DNA from: Arminella tubonensis
GTDB lineage: Bacteria; Pseudomonadota; Alphaproteobacteria; Rhizobiales; Rhizobiaceae
Direction: 5' to 3'
Assembly: GCF_003240585.1 (NCBI RefSeq)
Contig: NZ_PCDP01000035.1
Location: 248,001 to 312,000, forward strand
Length of the DNA stretch: 64,000 nucleotides
Under the pieces are notes generated by a model that worked only from the letters and a program-made list of their open reading frames with translations, did no database searches and had not been told where the DNA came from. The translations under genes and the position numbers were made by a program. This document shows positions 55,240 through 63,661 of this stretch, one piece after another (positions within the stretch are counted from its first letter, which is position 1; each line of letters starts with the position of its first letter).

Positions 55240-55703
55240 GAATGACGGACCTCTATGAATTCGGGGCAAAGACCGAGATCGGCAGCTATACTTTCGACGA
55301 AGAAAACATCATCCGCTTCGCATCCCGGTTTGATCCCCAGCCCTTCCACATCGACCCAGAGGCGGCGAAACGCTCGCTCTTCGGCGGGCACTGCGCGTCG
55401 GGCTGGCATACCTGCGCCGTCTGGATGAAAACTTTCGTAGCCTATTGGCTGCAGGAGACAGCGCGCCTTGAACGCCAGGGCCTCAAGCCCCCGACGCTCG
55501 GCCCCTCGCCCGGCTTCCAGAAGCTGCAATGGCTGAAACCGGTTTTCGCTGGCGATACCGTCACCTACTCCGTGACGCTCACCGCCAGCCGCGCACTCGC
55601 CTCTCGCCCAGGCTGGATCCTCAACAACATCCTCTGCGAAGGCGAAAACCAACACGGCGTCCCCGTCCTCCGCTTTGAAAGCACCGTGCTGGAATTCGAA
55701 TAG
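55236..55703 (+). CDS. MaoC-like hot-dog dehydratase, second of pair
   Basis: A 155-residue hot-dog protein, clearly related to the previous gene: YTFDEENIIRFASRFDPQPFHIDPEAA, SGWHTCAVWMKTFV, and KPVFAGDTVTYSVTLTASRA. The dyad Asp and His is kept (FDPQPFHID). The start at 55236 is the overlapping ATG. The two linked genes would give the two halves of a MaoC heterodimer or two enzymes of the same pathway. The role is unknown. Confidence 0.87.
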   Translation: MRMTDLYEFGAKTEIGSYTFDEENIIRFASRFDPQPFHIDPEAAKRSLFGGHCASGWHTCAVWMKTFVAYWLQETARLERQGLKPPTLGPSPGFQKLQWLKPVFAGDTVTYSVTLTASRALASRPGWILNNILCEGENQHGVPVLRFESTVLEFE

Positions 55704-55739
55704 CGCTTGGTGTGTCAGGGCTTTTGCTTGTCTAGCCGC

Positions 55740-55857
55740 CCCCTCATCCGCCCTCCGGGCACCTTCTCCCCGAGGGGAGAAGGGGGGAATCGATGGTGCG
55801 GCATACTTCCCTTCTCCCCTCGGGGAGAAGGTGGCCCGAAGGGTCGGATGAGGGGGG
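55740..55857. repeat. Rhizobial palindromic intergenic element, type 2
   Basis: A long inverted repeat: CCCTCATCCGCCCTCCGGGC with ACCTTCTCCCCGAGGGGAG on the left (55741-55782) is mirrored by CTTCTCCCCTCGGGGAGAAG and a GGCCCGAAGGGTCGGATGAG on the right (about 55811-55857). Each arm also folds on itself. This is the common CCCTCATCC ... CTTCTCCCC element of rhizobial intergenic DNA, sited between convergent genes. Confidence 0.78.
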
Positions 55858-55886
55858 CCGCCGAAACAGAGACGGACCTTCCAGCC

Positions 55887-56429
55887 TCAATGCCCGCTGA
55901 ATTCGACCAGCGTATGAACCGGCACGTTGAGCGCCTCGAGCTTCTTGCGGCCGCCGAGATCCGGCAGGTCGATGACGAAGCAGGCGGCGACAACTTCGGC
56001 GCCGATCTGGCGGAGCAGCTGCGTGGCACCGACTGCGGTCCCACCGGTGGCGATCAGGTCGTCCACCAGGATCACCTTCTCGCCCGGTTCGACCGCATCG
56101 CGATGCATCTCCATCTCGTCGACGCCATATTCCAGGCTGTAGGCGATGCGCACGATGTCGTGCGGCAGCTTACCCTTCTTGCGGATCGGCACGAAACCGG
56201 CCGAAAGCTGGTGAGCCACAGCACCGCCCAGAATGAAACCACGGGCCTCCATGCCTGCAACCTTGTCGATCTTCATCCCGACATAGGGTTGCACCAGCGC
56301 GTCGACGGCGCGGCGAAACGCGCGCGGGTTTCCGAGCAGCGTGGTGATGTCACGAAAGATGATCCCGGGCTTGGGATAATCCGGGATGGAGCGGATGCTG
56401 GCGGCTAGCTCCGAAGCGACGGTGTCCAT
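55887..56429 (-). CDS. apt: Adenine phosphoribosyltransferase
   Basis: A 180-residue salvage enzyme making AMP from adenine and PRPP. It begins [20 protein letters not shown], then [20 protein letters not shown], and has the PRPP motif [20 protein letters not shown]. Length and order are typical of Apt. It lies 116 bases after petC on the same strand with a strong palindromic terminator between them, so it has its own promoter or is read-through only. Confidence 0.94.
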   Translation of the reverse strand: MDTVASELAASIRSIPDYPKPGIIFRDITTLLGNPRAFRRAVDALVQPYVGMKIDKVAGMEARGFILGGAVAHQLSAGFVPIRKKGKLPHDIVRIAYSLEYGVDEMEMHRDAVEPGEKVILVDDLIATGGTAVGATQLLRQIGAEVVAACFVIDLPDLGGRKKLEALNVPVHTLVEFSGH

Positions 56430-56500
56430 GGGAATTCCATATTCTGAGTGCGTCTGACAATCGGCCGCACCCTATCAACTGGCATCTCTGTTACCAACAA

Positions 56501-56526
56501 AAAAGGCGACCCGCGGGTCGCCTTTT
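56501..56526. terminator. Bidirectional terminator between petC and apt
   Basis: AAAAGGCGACCC and GGGTCGCCTTTT form a perfect 12-bp palindrome around GC. It has a T run on both strands, and serves as the end of the petABC operon. Confidence 0.88.
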
Positions 56527-56545
56527 GATTGGTTATCATTGCCGA

Positions 56546-57409
56546 TCAGTGTTCGCTTCTGGCGTAGATCGAGCGCTTCGTCAGGTAGATCAGCACCGTG
56601 AAGATCAACAGGAATATGATCACCATGAAGCCCATGTGCTTGCGGTCTTCCATATGCGGCTCGGCGGCCCACATCAGGAACGACGATACATCCTTGGAAT
56701 ATTGATCTACCGTCTGCGGCGAACCGTCGTCATAGGTCACCTGGCCGTCCGAAAGCGGCTTCGGCATGGCGAATGACGGGGCCGCGTGGAAATACGGATT
56801 GTAGTGCGAGCCCGGAGGCAGCTGGAAGCCGGCAGGCGGTTCTTCGTATCCGGTCAGCAGCGAGTAGATATAGTCAGGACCGTTCTCCTGGTACTGCGTG
56901 AAGATGTCGAAGACGAAGCGGGGGAAGCCGCGCTCGATTTCGCGTGCCTTGGCAAGCAGCGACATGTCTGGAGGCACAGCGCCGTTGTTTGCAGCGGCGG
57001 CCGCTTCCGGATTGGCGAAGGGTGCCGGGAAGTGGTCCGAAGGCAGGGCCTTGCGGGTGTACATCTCGCCCTGCGGGTTCGGGCCGTCCTGCGTCTCGTA
57101 GTTGGCCGCGAAGGTCTTCACCTGCGCTGCCGAATAGCCAAGGTCCTGGAGCGTGCGGAACGGCACCAGGTTCATCGAGTGACAGGCGGAACAGACTTCA
57201 GCATAGACCTTGAGGCCGCGCTGGAGCTGCTGCTTGTCATAGTAGCCAAACGGACCGGCGAAGGTCCACTTCTGCTCGCGCGGCTCCTTGATCGGATAGG
57301 TGGGCAGCGCGGCTTCCGCAGCCGGCTTTGTTTCCTCGGCAACTGCGACGACCGACGTAAGACCGCCGATGAGCACAAGCGAGAGAAGGCCTGCAACAAA
57401 CTTGTTCAT
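56546..57409 (-). CDS. petC: Cytochrome c1 of the bc1 complex
   Basis: A 287-residue subunit that passes electrons from the Rieske protein to cytochrome c. The signal peptide is FVAGLLSLVLIGGLTSVVAVA. The heme motif is VCSACHS (CxxCH), the Met-ligand region lies in the late periplasmic part, and the C-terminal anchor is HMGFMVIIFLLIFTVLIYLT. The frame continues out upstream, but the start at 57409 begins the signal peptide. It forms petABC with the next two genes. Confidence 0.95.
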   Translation of the reverse strand: MNKFVAGLLSLVLIGGLTSVVAVAEETKPAAEAALPTYPIKEPREQKWTFAGPFGYYDKQQLQRGLKVYAEVCSACHSMNLVPFRTLQDLGYSAAQVKTFAANYETQDGPNPQGEMYTRKALPSDHFPAPFANPEAAAAANNGAVPPDMSLLAKAREIERGFPRFVFDIFTQYQENGPDYIYSLLTGYEEPPAGFQLPPGSHYNPYFHAAPSFAMPKPLSDGQVTYDDGSPQTVDQYSKDVSSFLMWAAEPHMEDRKHMGFMVIIFLLIFTVLIYLTKRSIYARSEH

Positions 57410-57432
57410 TGTTCTCTTCCTCTTGTCCGCTC

Positions 57433-58707
57433 TCACGCCTGCACCGGAACGGCTGCTTTGCCGTTTCGTTTTTCGAGCACCGCCTCCGTGATCGAATTCG
57501 GAATGCGCCGCGGGGTTTCGACCAGGCCGAGTACCGGCATGACGACGAGGAAGAACGCGTAATAATAGAGTGTCGAGAACTGCGAGATCGTCACATACAG
57601 CCCCTCCGCCGGCTGCGAACCGAGCCAGCCGAGCAGAATGGAATTGGCGACGAACAGCCAGAAGAACAGCTTGTACCAGGGACGATAAACCGCCGAACGC
57701 ACCTTCGACGTATCGAGCCAGGGCACGAAGAACAACACGGCGATCGCACCGAACATCGTCAGCACGCCCATCAGCTTCGAGTCGATCGGGCCGACATTGA
57801 AGGTGATCGAACGCAGCATTGCGTAGAACGGCAGGAAGTACCATTCCGGAACGATGTGCGAAGGCGTCTTCAACGGGTCGGCCGGGATGTAGTTGTCGGC
57901 ATGACCGAGGTAGTTCGGCAGGTAGAAGACGAAATAAGCGTAGACCAGCAGGAATACCGAAACGCCCAGCGCATCCTTCATCGTCGCATAGGGCGTGAAG
58001 CGGACGGTATCGGTCTTCGTCTTGATCTCGACGCCGGTCGGATTTGTCTGGCCACTGACATGCAGAGCCCAGATGTGCAGCACGACGACGCCGGCGATCA
58101 TGAAGGGCAGCAGATAATGCAGCGAGAAGAACCGGTTGAGCGTCGGATTGTCGACCGCAAAGCCGCCGAGCAAGAACTGCTGGACCCACTCGCCGACGTA
58201 AGGAAAGGCCGAGAAGAAGCCGGTGATGACGGTCGCGCCCCAGAAGGACATCTGGCCCCAGGGCAGCACGTAACCCATGAAGCCGGCCGCCATCATCAGG
58301 AGGTAGATGATCACGCCGAGGATCCAGAGGACTTCACGAGGCGCCTTGTAGGACCCGTAATAAAGGCCGCGGGCGATATGCAGGTAGACCGCAACGAAGA
58401 AGAACGAAGCGCCGTTGGCGTGCATGTAGCGCAGCAGCCAGCCGTCGTTCACGTCACGCATGATCTTTTCGACGGAGTTGAACGCAACAGTCGTCTCGGC
58501 TGCGTAGTGCATGGCGAGCACGACGCCCGTCAGGATCTGCAGCACGAGCATGACCGACAGCATGGCGCCGAAGGTATAGGCATAGTTGAGGTTGCGCGGA
58601 ACTGGGTAGGCAACAAAACTATCATAGACAAGACGCGGCAGCGGAAGCCGCGAATCAATCCATTTTTCGAGCCCTGTGGATGGCTCGTACGATGAATGAC
58701 CACTCAT
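57433..58707 (-). CDS. petB: Cytochrome b of the bc1 complex
   Basis: A 424-residue integral membrane subunit with eight helices and two b hemes. Heme His residues lie in [20 protein letters not shown] and [13 protein letters not shown], and in [12 protein letters not shown] with [12 protein letters not shown]. The Qo-site signatures [18 protein letters not shown] and [12 protein letters not shown] are intact. It starts 15 bases after petA and ends 23 bases before petC, all on the minus strand. Confidence 0.96.
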   Translation of the reverse strand: MSGHSSYEPSTGLEKWIDSRLPLPRLVYDSFVAYPVPRNLNYAYTFGAMLSVMLVLQILTGVVLAMHYAAETTVAFNSVEKIMRDVNDGWLLRYMHANGASFFFVAVYLHIARGLYYGSYKAPREVLWILGVIIYLLMMAAGFMGYVLPWGQMSFWGATVITGFFSAFPYVGEWVQQFLLGGFAVDNPTLNRFFSLHYLLPFMIAGVVVLHIWALHVSGQTNPTGVEIKTKTDTVRFTPYATMKDALGVSVFLLVYAYFVFYLPNYLGHADNYIPADPLKTPSHIVPEWYFLPFYAMLRSITFNVGPIDSKLMGVLTMFGAIAVLFFVPWLDTSKVRSAVYRPWYKLFFWLFVANSILLGWLGSQPAEGLYVTISQFSTLYYYAFFLVVMPVLGLVETPRRIPNSITEAVLEKRNGKAAVPVQA

Positions 58708-58722
58708 GATTCAGTATCCCCC

Positions 58723-59298
58723 TCAACCGATCTTGATCACTTTATCAGACGTGAATGAAAATTGCGGAATGGCGAGGTTCTGGGGCGCGGGACCCTTCCG
58801 GATACGACCGGCAGTGTCATAGACCGAGCCGTGGCACGGACAGAACCACCCGCCATATTCCCCCGACGTGCCGAGCGGCACGCAGCCGAGATGGGTACAG
58901 GAGCCGATCATCACGATCCAGTTTTCCTTGCCCTCGCCCGCCGTCCGCGCGATATCGGTCGCTGGCTCCTCGGGCGGAAGGTTGGCGTTGCGCGCGATCG
59001 GATCCTTGAGATCGGTGATCGCTGCCGCCTTCGCTTCGGCGATTTCCTTCTCCGTGCGATTGCGGATGAAGATCGGCTTGCCGCGCCATTTCGCCGTCAG
59101 CGAACTGCCAGCCGTAAGACTGGAAATATCGACTTCGATCGAGGCAAGCGCCAGGGTCGAGGCATCAGGACGCATCTGGTCGATGAACGGCCATGCGACT
59201 GAAACGGCACCGACTGCGCCTGCCATGCCTGCTGTGAGATAAAGGAAATCGCGACGAGTAGGCTCGCCAGTTTCGCTGTTGATGTCGTGTTCGCTCAC
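58723..59298 (-). CDS. petA: Rieske iron-sulfur subunit of the bc1 complex
   Basis: A 191-residue subunit with a [2Fe-2S] cluster. The N-terminus holds a Tat-type signal anchor (TRRDFLYLTAGMAGAVGAVS). The two cluster loops are GSCTHLGCVP and FCPCHGSVYD, with the conserved Cys and His pairs and the disulfide cysteines. GTG at 59298 gives the usual length; a TTG at 59322 is an alternative. First gene of petABC. Confidence 0.95.
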   Translation of the reverse strand: MSEHDINSETGEPTRRDFLYLTAGMAGAVGAVSVAWPFIDQMRPDASTLALASIEVDISSLTAGSSLTAKWRGKPIFIRNRTEKEIAEAKAAAITDLKDPIARNANLPPEEPATDIARTAGEGKENWIVMIGSCTHLGCVPLGTSGEYGGWFCPCHGSVYDTAGRIRKGPAPQNLAIPQFSFTSDKVIKIG

Positions 59299-59683
59299 GG
59301 CTGGCTCATCCTCTTCGCGCAAAAAAACTGCAGTTTACCCACAGAACCCCCCTCGACGCCGGCGAATCGTATAGCCACAATTCCGCCATAGATTCCTCCG
59401 TAACCCGCCGCGTTCTAAGCTTGATCGCAAATTATGTCCAGCCTTGGCAAGGGGTGGAGGCACAATGTCGCGGGAAAAGCACACCAATTGGTCGCTGCAA
59501 TGCAGCTTAACAGCGCACCGCACAGTCCAGCGAGCTTAACCACATGAAATATCGCATAATTTGCGCAATATAATTTTGCGTTGCATCAGGACATAATCGG
59601 TTCAAATCTTGTTGCGTTGCACCAGTATCGGCTCCATGCTACTCGCTCAGTGGCGATCCGCTCACCGAGGCCAGACCGCCACC
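59299..59683. other. Divergent intergenic region, petABC and phosphatase
   Basis: About 385 bases with the petABC promoter on the minus strand and the phosphatase promoter on the plus strand. It is A+T-rich near 59545-59585. No gene or conserved operator could be called; a fragment like half of an FNR box (TTGATCGC) is not sufficient. Confidence 0.4.
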
Positions 59684-60616
59684 ATGAGAAATACCGTCTA
59701 TTGCGTCCTCTGTGTCGTCGTCACGCTCATGATAGGCGGATTGGCTGCGCGCTATGTCAGCGACAGCTGGATGCTGGCCTTCTTTGAAAGCCTGCAAACC
59801 CACATCGGCCTCGCCAGTGTGGCCGGTGCGCTGCTGGCGCTCGTCATCAGGCGCCACTGGTATGCCGGCGTTCTTCTCGTGGCCAGCCTTCTATTGGTCG
59901 GGCATGCGGTCCTCATGCTGCGCGAGTACGCCGTTGCGGCGACGCCTTCGAGCGCCCAGCCATCGTTCCGCCTGCTCTCCTTCAACATCGACAACAGCAA
60001 TTTTGAAAACGGCGCCCGCATCGCCGACCTGATCCTCGGCTCCGACGCCGACGTCGTCGAGATATTCGAGGCCGCTCCGCTATTGTCAGAGATGCCACGC
60101 CTCTCGGTCACCTATCCCTATCGCATCGGCTGCGGCACGATGGCGAAGGAGTGCGATTCCGTTCTGTTGTCCCGGCGTCCACTGCTGACGCCTCAAATCA
60201 GCGACCTCGGCGTCCTATGGCTCAATCGCTTCATCATGACGACTATCGATATGAACGGTCAGCCCGTGACGTTCGCAACAGCGCACCTGAGCAAGCCCTA
60301 TTTCGACGATTTTCATCAGAGCGAACTCGATGACCTCATCGATATTCTGGCGACAGTGAAACAACCGCTGATTCTCGCCGGCGATTTCAACACCGCTGTC
60401 ATCGCGCCTGATATGCGCAGCTTCCTCGAGCGAAGCGACCTCCGCCACCTCTTTCCCGAACCTTCGACCTGGCCGATCATGGCCGGTTCCCTCGGCATCA
60501 GCATAGACCATGTCTTCGCCCGTGCGCCGCTTCAACTGAAGTCCGTCAAGCGTATCGAAGACGCCATGGGATCGAACCACTACGGCCTGTTGACGGAGTT
60601 CACGGTCGCGAAATAG
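59684..60616 (+). CDS. Membrane-anchored EEP-family endonuclease/phosphatase-like protein
   Basis: A 310-residue protein. Two to three N-terminal membrane segments (TVYCVLCVVVTLMIGGLAA, ASVAGALLALVIRRHWYAGV, LLVASLLLVGHAVLML) precede an EEP domain: RLLSFNIDNSNFENGARIA, DADVVEIFEA, VTFATAHLSKPYF, ILAGDFNTAV, and a late SIDHVFAR ... SNHYGLLTEF. The metal/active-site residues (N, E, D/N, D, H) all have counterparts. The catalytic part faces the periplasm. The start at 59684 is chosen over upstream ATGs; the substrate is unknown. Confidence 0.84.
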   Translation: MRNTVYCVLCVVVTLMIGGLAARYVSDSWMLAFFESLQTHIGLASVAGALLALVIRRHWYAGVLLVASLLLVGHAVLMLREYAVAATPSSAQPSFRLLSFNIDNSNFENGARIADLILGSDADVVEIFEAAPLLSEMPRLSVTYPYRIGCGTMAKECDSVLLSRRPLLTPQISDLGVLWLNRFIMTTIDMNGQPVTFATAHLSKPYFDDFHQSELDDLIDILATVKQPLILAGDFNTAVIAPDMRSFLERSDLRHLFPEPSTWPIMAGSLGISIDHVFARAPLQLKSVKRIEDAMGSNHYGLLTEFTVAK

Positions 60617-60622
60617 CGCCGC

Positions 60623-62485
60623 TTATTCGGCGTCCGCTGCGATGAAGCCGCCGGACTGGCGTGCCCATAGCTCGGAATAAAGGCCGCCCCGCGCAAGCAG
60701 TTCAGCATGGGTGCCGTCTTCAATGATCTTTCCCTTGTCGACTACAATCAGCCGGTCGAGCGCCGCGATCGTCGACAGCCGGTGTGCAATGGCAAGGACT
60801 GTCTTGCCAGCCATCATCTTCTCGAGGTTCGACTGCAACGCCGCCTCAATCTCGGAATCGAGCGCAGAAGTCGCCTCGTCGAGCACCAGGATCGGCGCAT
60901 CCTTCAGCATGACGCGGGCAATGGCGATCCGCTGACGCTGGCCGCCTGACAGTTTGACGCCACGCTCGCCGACATGCGCCGAAAACCCCTTGCGTCCCTT
61001 CTGGTCCTCCAGCGCCGAAATGAACAAATCCGCCTCCGCCCGCCGGGCCGCCTGCAGCATTTGCTCGCCTGTGGCATCAGGACGCCCGAAGAGAATGTTG
61101 TCGCGAATGGAGCGGTTGAGCAGCGCAGTATCCTGCGTCACCATGCCGATCTCGGAACGCAGGGATTCCTGCGTGACGGTGGCGATGTCCTGCCCGTCGA
61201 TCAGGATGCGACCGCCCTCGAGATCGTAGAAACGAAGCAACAGGTTGACCAGTGTCGTCTTTCCAGCGCCCGACCTGCCGACGATACCGACCTTCTCGCC
61301 TGGACGAATGACCATCGAGAAATCATCTATGACGCCGGCAGGACGGCCGTAATGAAAGGTCACGTTCTCGAAGCGGATTTCCGGCTGCGCCACCTGCAGG
61401 ACCTTTGCGCCGGGCCTGTCGACAAGACCGATCGGCTCCGAGATCATCTCGGCAGCGTTCTGGATCGTCCCGAGATTGCGCATGATGGCATTGAACTGCG
61501 CCATCATGCGGCCGAACAGCATGTTGAGGCGCAGCACCATGCTGAGCGTGAAGGCGACGCCACCGGTGGAGATTTCACCTGCCAGCCAGAGCTGGATCGC
61601 CAGTGCGGCGATCGTCGTGATCATCACGCCGGAAAGCAGCGCCAACGACGAACGAACCCCCGTCAGCAGCCGCGTGAACGGCATGACGGCCGCCTGGAAC
61701 CGGTCGAACCCGTCGCGGATGTAAAGATCGTTCTGGTCTTCGCGACCGAACAGTTTCAAGGTCTGGATATTGGCATAGGCGTCAACCATGCGGCCGTTCA
61801 GCATCGAGGATGCCTCGGCGGCATCGCGGGCATGGTGACGGATACGGGGGACGAAATAGCGGGCGATCAGCGAGAAGATCACGATCCAGATCGCAATGAC
61901 CAGTGCCAGCCGCCAATCCAGCCGTCCGACGAGCGCAATGGTCGAGACGGCGTAGATGATGATGAACCACACGACCTGCAGCAGCGACACCACGAGATCG
62001 CCGGTCGACTGTCCCGCCGACCAGACTTTCGTGACGATGCGGCCGGAAAAATCATTCTGGAAGAAGCTCAGCGATTGCCGCGCCACATGCGCATAGGCCT
62101 GCCAGCGCACCAGATTGAGGAATCCCGGCACGACCACCTGTTCCTCGACCAGCGCCCCAAGACTGACGACGACGAAACGCACCACCAGCACGACGAACAC
62201 CATGCCGAGAAGAGCGGCCCCATGCCCGGCAAGCAGCCCGCTCCAGCCGGAACCCGGCGGCACCTTGTCGAGAATATCGACCAGATGGCCGACAAACCAG
62301 AACAGCGCCGCCTCCAGCATCGCCACCGCTCCGCCAAGCGCCGCCATGGCAAGAAAAGGCACCTTCGCCTGCCCGACATAATACCAGATGAAGGAGTACA
62401 GCGATCGCGGCGGCCGCAGATCCCCCTTGCGATAGAACGGGTCGAGCCAGGTTTCGAAGGTACGGAAGACAGCGCGGATTAGCAT
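60623..62485 (-). CDS. ABC exporter, fused permease-ATPase (MsbA/MDR-like), first of pair
   Basis: A 620-residue half-transporter. Six membrane helices occupy about residues 30-320. The nucleotide-binding domain starts near 365: Walker A GRSGAGKTTLVNLL, Q-loop GMVTQDTALL, signature LSGGQRQRIAIAR, Walker [15 protein letters not shown], and H-loop AIAHRLST. All are intact. It ends 37 bases before the phosphatase gene and is closely related to the partial gene at 63662, which suggests a heterodimer. Substrate: lipid or drug by family only. Confidence 0.93.
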   Translation of the reverse strand: MLIRAVFRTFETWLDPFYRKGDLRPPRSLYSFIWYYVGQAKVPFLAMAALGGAVAMLEAALFWFVGHLVDILDKVPPGSGWSGLLAGHGAALLGMVFVVLVVRFVVVSLGALVEEQVVVPGFLNLVRWQAYAHVARQSLSFFQNDFSGRIVTKVWSAGQSTGDLVVSLLQVVWFIIIYAVSTIALVGRLDWRLALVIAIWIVIFSLIARYFVPRIRHHARDAAEASSMLNGRMVDAYANIQTLKLFGREDQNDLYIRDGFDRFQAAVMPFTRLLTGVRSSLALLSGVMITTIAALAIQLWLAGEISTGGVAFTLSMVLRLNMLFGRMMAQFNAIMRNLGTIQNAAEMISEPIGLVDRPGAKVLQVAQPEIRFENVTFHYGRPAGVIDDFSMVIRPGEKVGIVGRSGAGKTTLVNLLLRFYDLEGGRILIDGQDIATVTQESLRSEIGMVTQDTALLNRSIRDNILFGRPDATGEQMLQAARRAEADLFISALEDQKGRKGFSAHVGERGVKLSGGQRQRIAIARVMLKDAPILVLDEATSALDSEIEAALQSNLEKMMAGKTVLAIAHRLSTIAALDRLIVVDKGKIIEDGTHAELLARGGLYSELWARQSGGFIAADAE

Positions 62486-62588
62486 GAGTGCGATATAGGA
62501 GATTTTGGAGATCGCGCAAAGGAAGCGGTGCGAGGCACGGCCTTATATTTTTGTCATGTTCTTTGCTGCCACTTTTCAGGCCAAGCTA

Positions 62589-62915
62589 TCAAAGATCTTC
62601 GTCATGGCTGTCGAATATGCCTTCAACATCCCTTCTGCCATGCAAAATGCGAACAATCGTGACAACATCCTGATTGGCCAAGTAGTAGATGCGGACAGCA
62701 TCAAAGCCCTTTATTGGCCACGAGCGCATTCCAGCAAGTACCGCGCTATCGAATTGCCTGGGAGAGCCCGCATTCGGCGATAACATCATCTCGTCGATGG
62801 ATTGCCGAATGCCGTTGAAGAACCGCTCAGCCACATCTTCACGGCCGACCTCCGAATAGTGCTGCATCTGCTTGAGAACGTCCGCCCGAGCGGCCGGCTG
62901 AATGGTGAGCCTCAC
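62589..62915 (-). CDS. parE: RelE/ParE-family toxin
   Basis: A 108-residue toxin. The helical hairpin RLTIQPAARADVLKQMQHYS, then REDVAERFFNGIRQSIDEMM, is followed by the beta-strand and helix portion MRSWPIKGFDAVRIYYLANQ and TIVRILHGRRDVEGIF, the standard ParE end. The start is GTG at 62915, overlapping the antitoxin stop (GTGA). ParE toxins inhibit DNA gyrase; RelE-like ones cleave mRNA. Here the ParD-type antitoxin favours ParE. Confidence 0.88.
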   Translation of the reverse strand: MRLTIQPAARADVLKQMQHYSEVGREDVAERFFNGIRQSIDEMMLSPNAGSPRQFDSAVLAGMRSWPIKGFDAVRIYYLANQDVVTIVRILHGRRDVEGIFDSHDEDL

Positions 62916-63184
62916 CCGGCTTTCTTTCCAGGTGTTCTTTTTGCAAGAAGTTCGGCAGCTTCCAGTTTCAATTCGTTCCAGAATTCTTCGGTGACCGCTT
63001 GGCCTTTTCCGGAACTAAGGCCTTCTAGCAATAGCTCCTGCAGGCGATCGTCGTTCTCCTTCGCCTGGGCCTCTCGGAGCAGACTGCGAACGTATTCGCT
63101 GACGTTGCCGAAGCCCCTCGTGGCAATCTGGTCCTCCATGAAGGTCTTGAGACTTTCGGGCAACGATATCGTAACAGTCACCAT
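62912..63184 (-). CDS. parD: ParD/CopG-type antitoxin
   Basis: A 90-residue ribbon-helix-helix antitoxin. The DNA-binding strand VTVTISLPESLKTFMEDQIA is followed by the signature GFGNVSEYVRSLLREAQAK, and the acidic C-terminal part (DDRLQELLLEGLSSGKGQ) binds the toxin. The start at 63184 follows AGGAGG-like bases weakly (GGAGGTTTCTTTTG). A perfect palindrome lies upstream at 63228-63252. Coupled to the toxin by overlap. Confidence 0.88.
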   Translation of the reverse strand: MVTVTISLPESLKTFMEDQIATRGFGNVSEYVRSLLREAQAKENDDRLQELLLEGLSSGKGQAVTEEFWNELKLEAAELLAKRTPGKKAG

Positions 63185-63227
63185 CAAAAGAAACCTCCGC
63201 CATGCGATCGCTTGACGATACCAACGT

Positions 63228-63252
63228 TCTTAACTGTTCTCAATAGTTAAGA
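63228..63252. promoter_or_regulatory. Palindromic operator of the parDE module
   Basis: TCTTAACT (63228-63235) and AGTTAAGA (63245-63252) are a perfect 8-bp inverted repeat with nine bases between, 44 bases upstream of the antitoxin start. RHH antitoxins bind such dyads; binding is inferred. Confidence 0.65.
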
Positions 63253-63296
63253 GGCAAGCAATTGCGATCGATTGCTCTCGAATCCGCCCAACTCCA

Positions 63297-63524
63297 CTAA
63301 TCAGACCTCGGCGCTCCATCTGCGTTGAGCGGTTGCGGCGCGGCGGAGGGCGCGGACTGCACAATTGCCGAGCCGCTGCTGGCGGCCGCGGTGGGAGCGG
63401 GCTTCATCATCCACCAGCCGACAGCCGACAGTCCGATCAATGCAACTCCGCAGACCGCCCAAGCTCTTTTGGTAGTTTTGTGCGGTGTCGTTCGAATATC
63501 GAGCTCTTTCTTCGCGACTTCCAT
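63297..63524 (-). CDS. Small single-TM protein, unrecognised
   Basis: A 75-residue protein. A basic N-terminus (KKELDIRTTPHKTTKRAWAV) is followed by one hydrophobic segment (VCGVALIGLSAVGWWMM) and an Ala/Ser/Pro-rich periplasmic tail. A GGAGG seven bases before the ATG supports real translation. It lies between the two ABC exporter genes on the same strand and may belong to that unit. No family recognised. Confidence 0.6.
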   Translation of the reverse strand: MEVAKKELDIRTTPHKTTKRAWAVCGVALIGLSAVGWWMMKPAPTAAASSGSAIVQSAPSAAPQPLNADGAPRSD

Positions 63525-63661
63525 GGCAATGCCTCCAGTTCAGCAATGAACTAGCGTCGGGGGAAGAAGTTCCTCGGATCGATACGCGAGCCTTATGCAT
63601 ATCCCGCGCCGCAAGGTCGTCCTGCGATGGCCGCAGCGAATTGCAGCCATCGCCAATACCC

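Noticed and set aside
57409..58695. A 428-codon frame antisense to petB
   Set aside because: Charged, low-complexity translation. The petB product on the other strand is unambiguous.
59420..59445. Partial FNR-like box (TTGAT half-site) upstream of petABC
   Set aside because: The second half-site does not match ATCAA; not enough to call.
60974..62482. A 502-codon frame antisense to the ABC exporter
   Set aside because: Translation is His/Asp/Arg-rich without domains, typical of antisense shadows.
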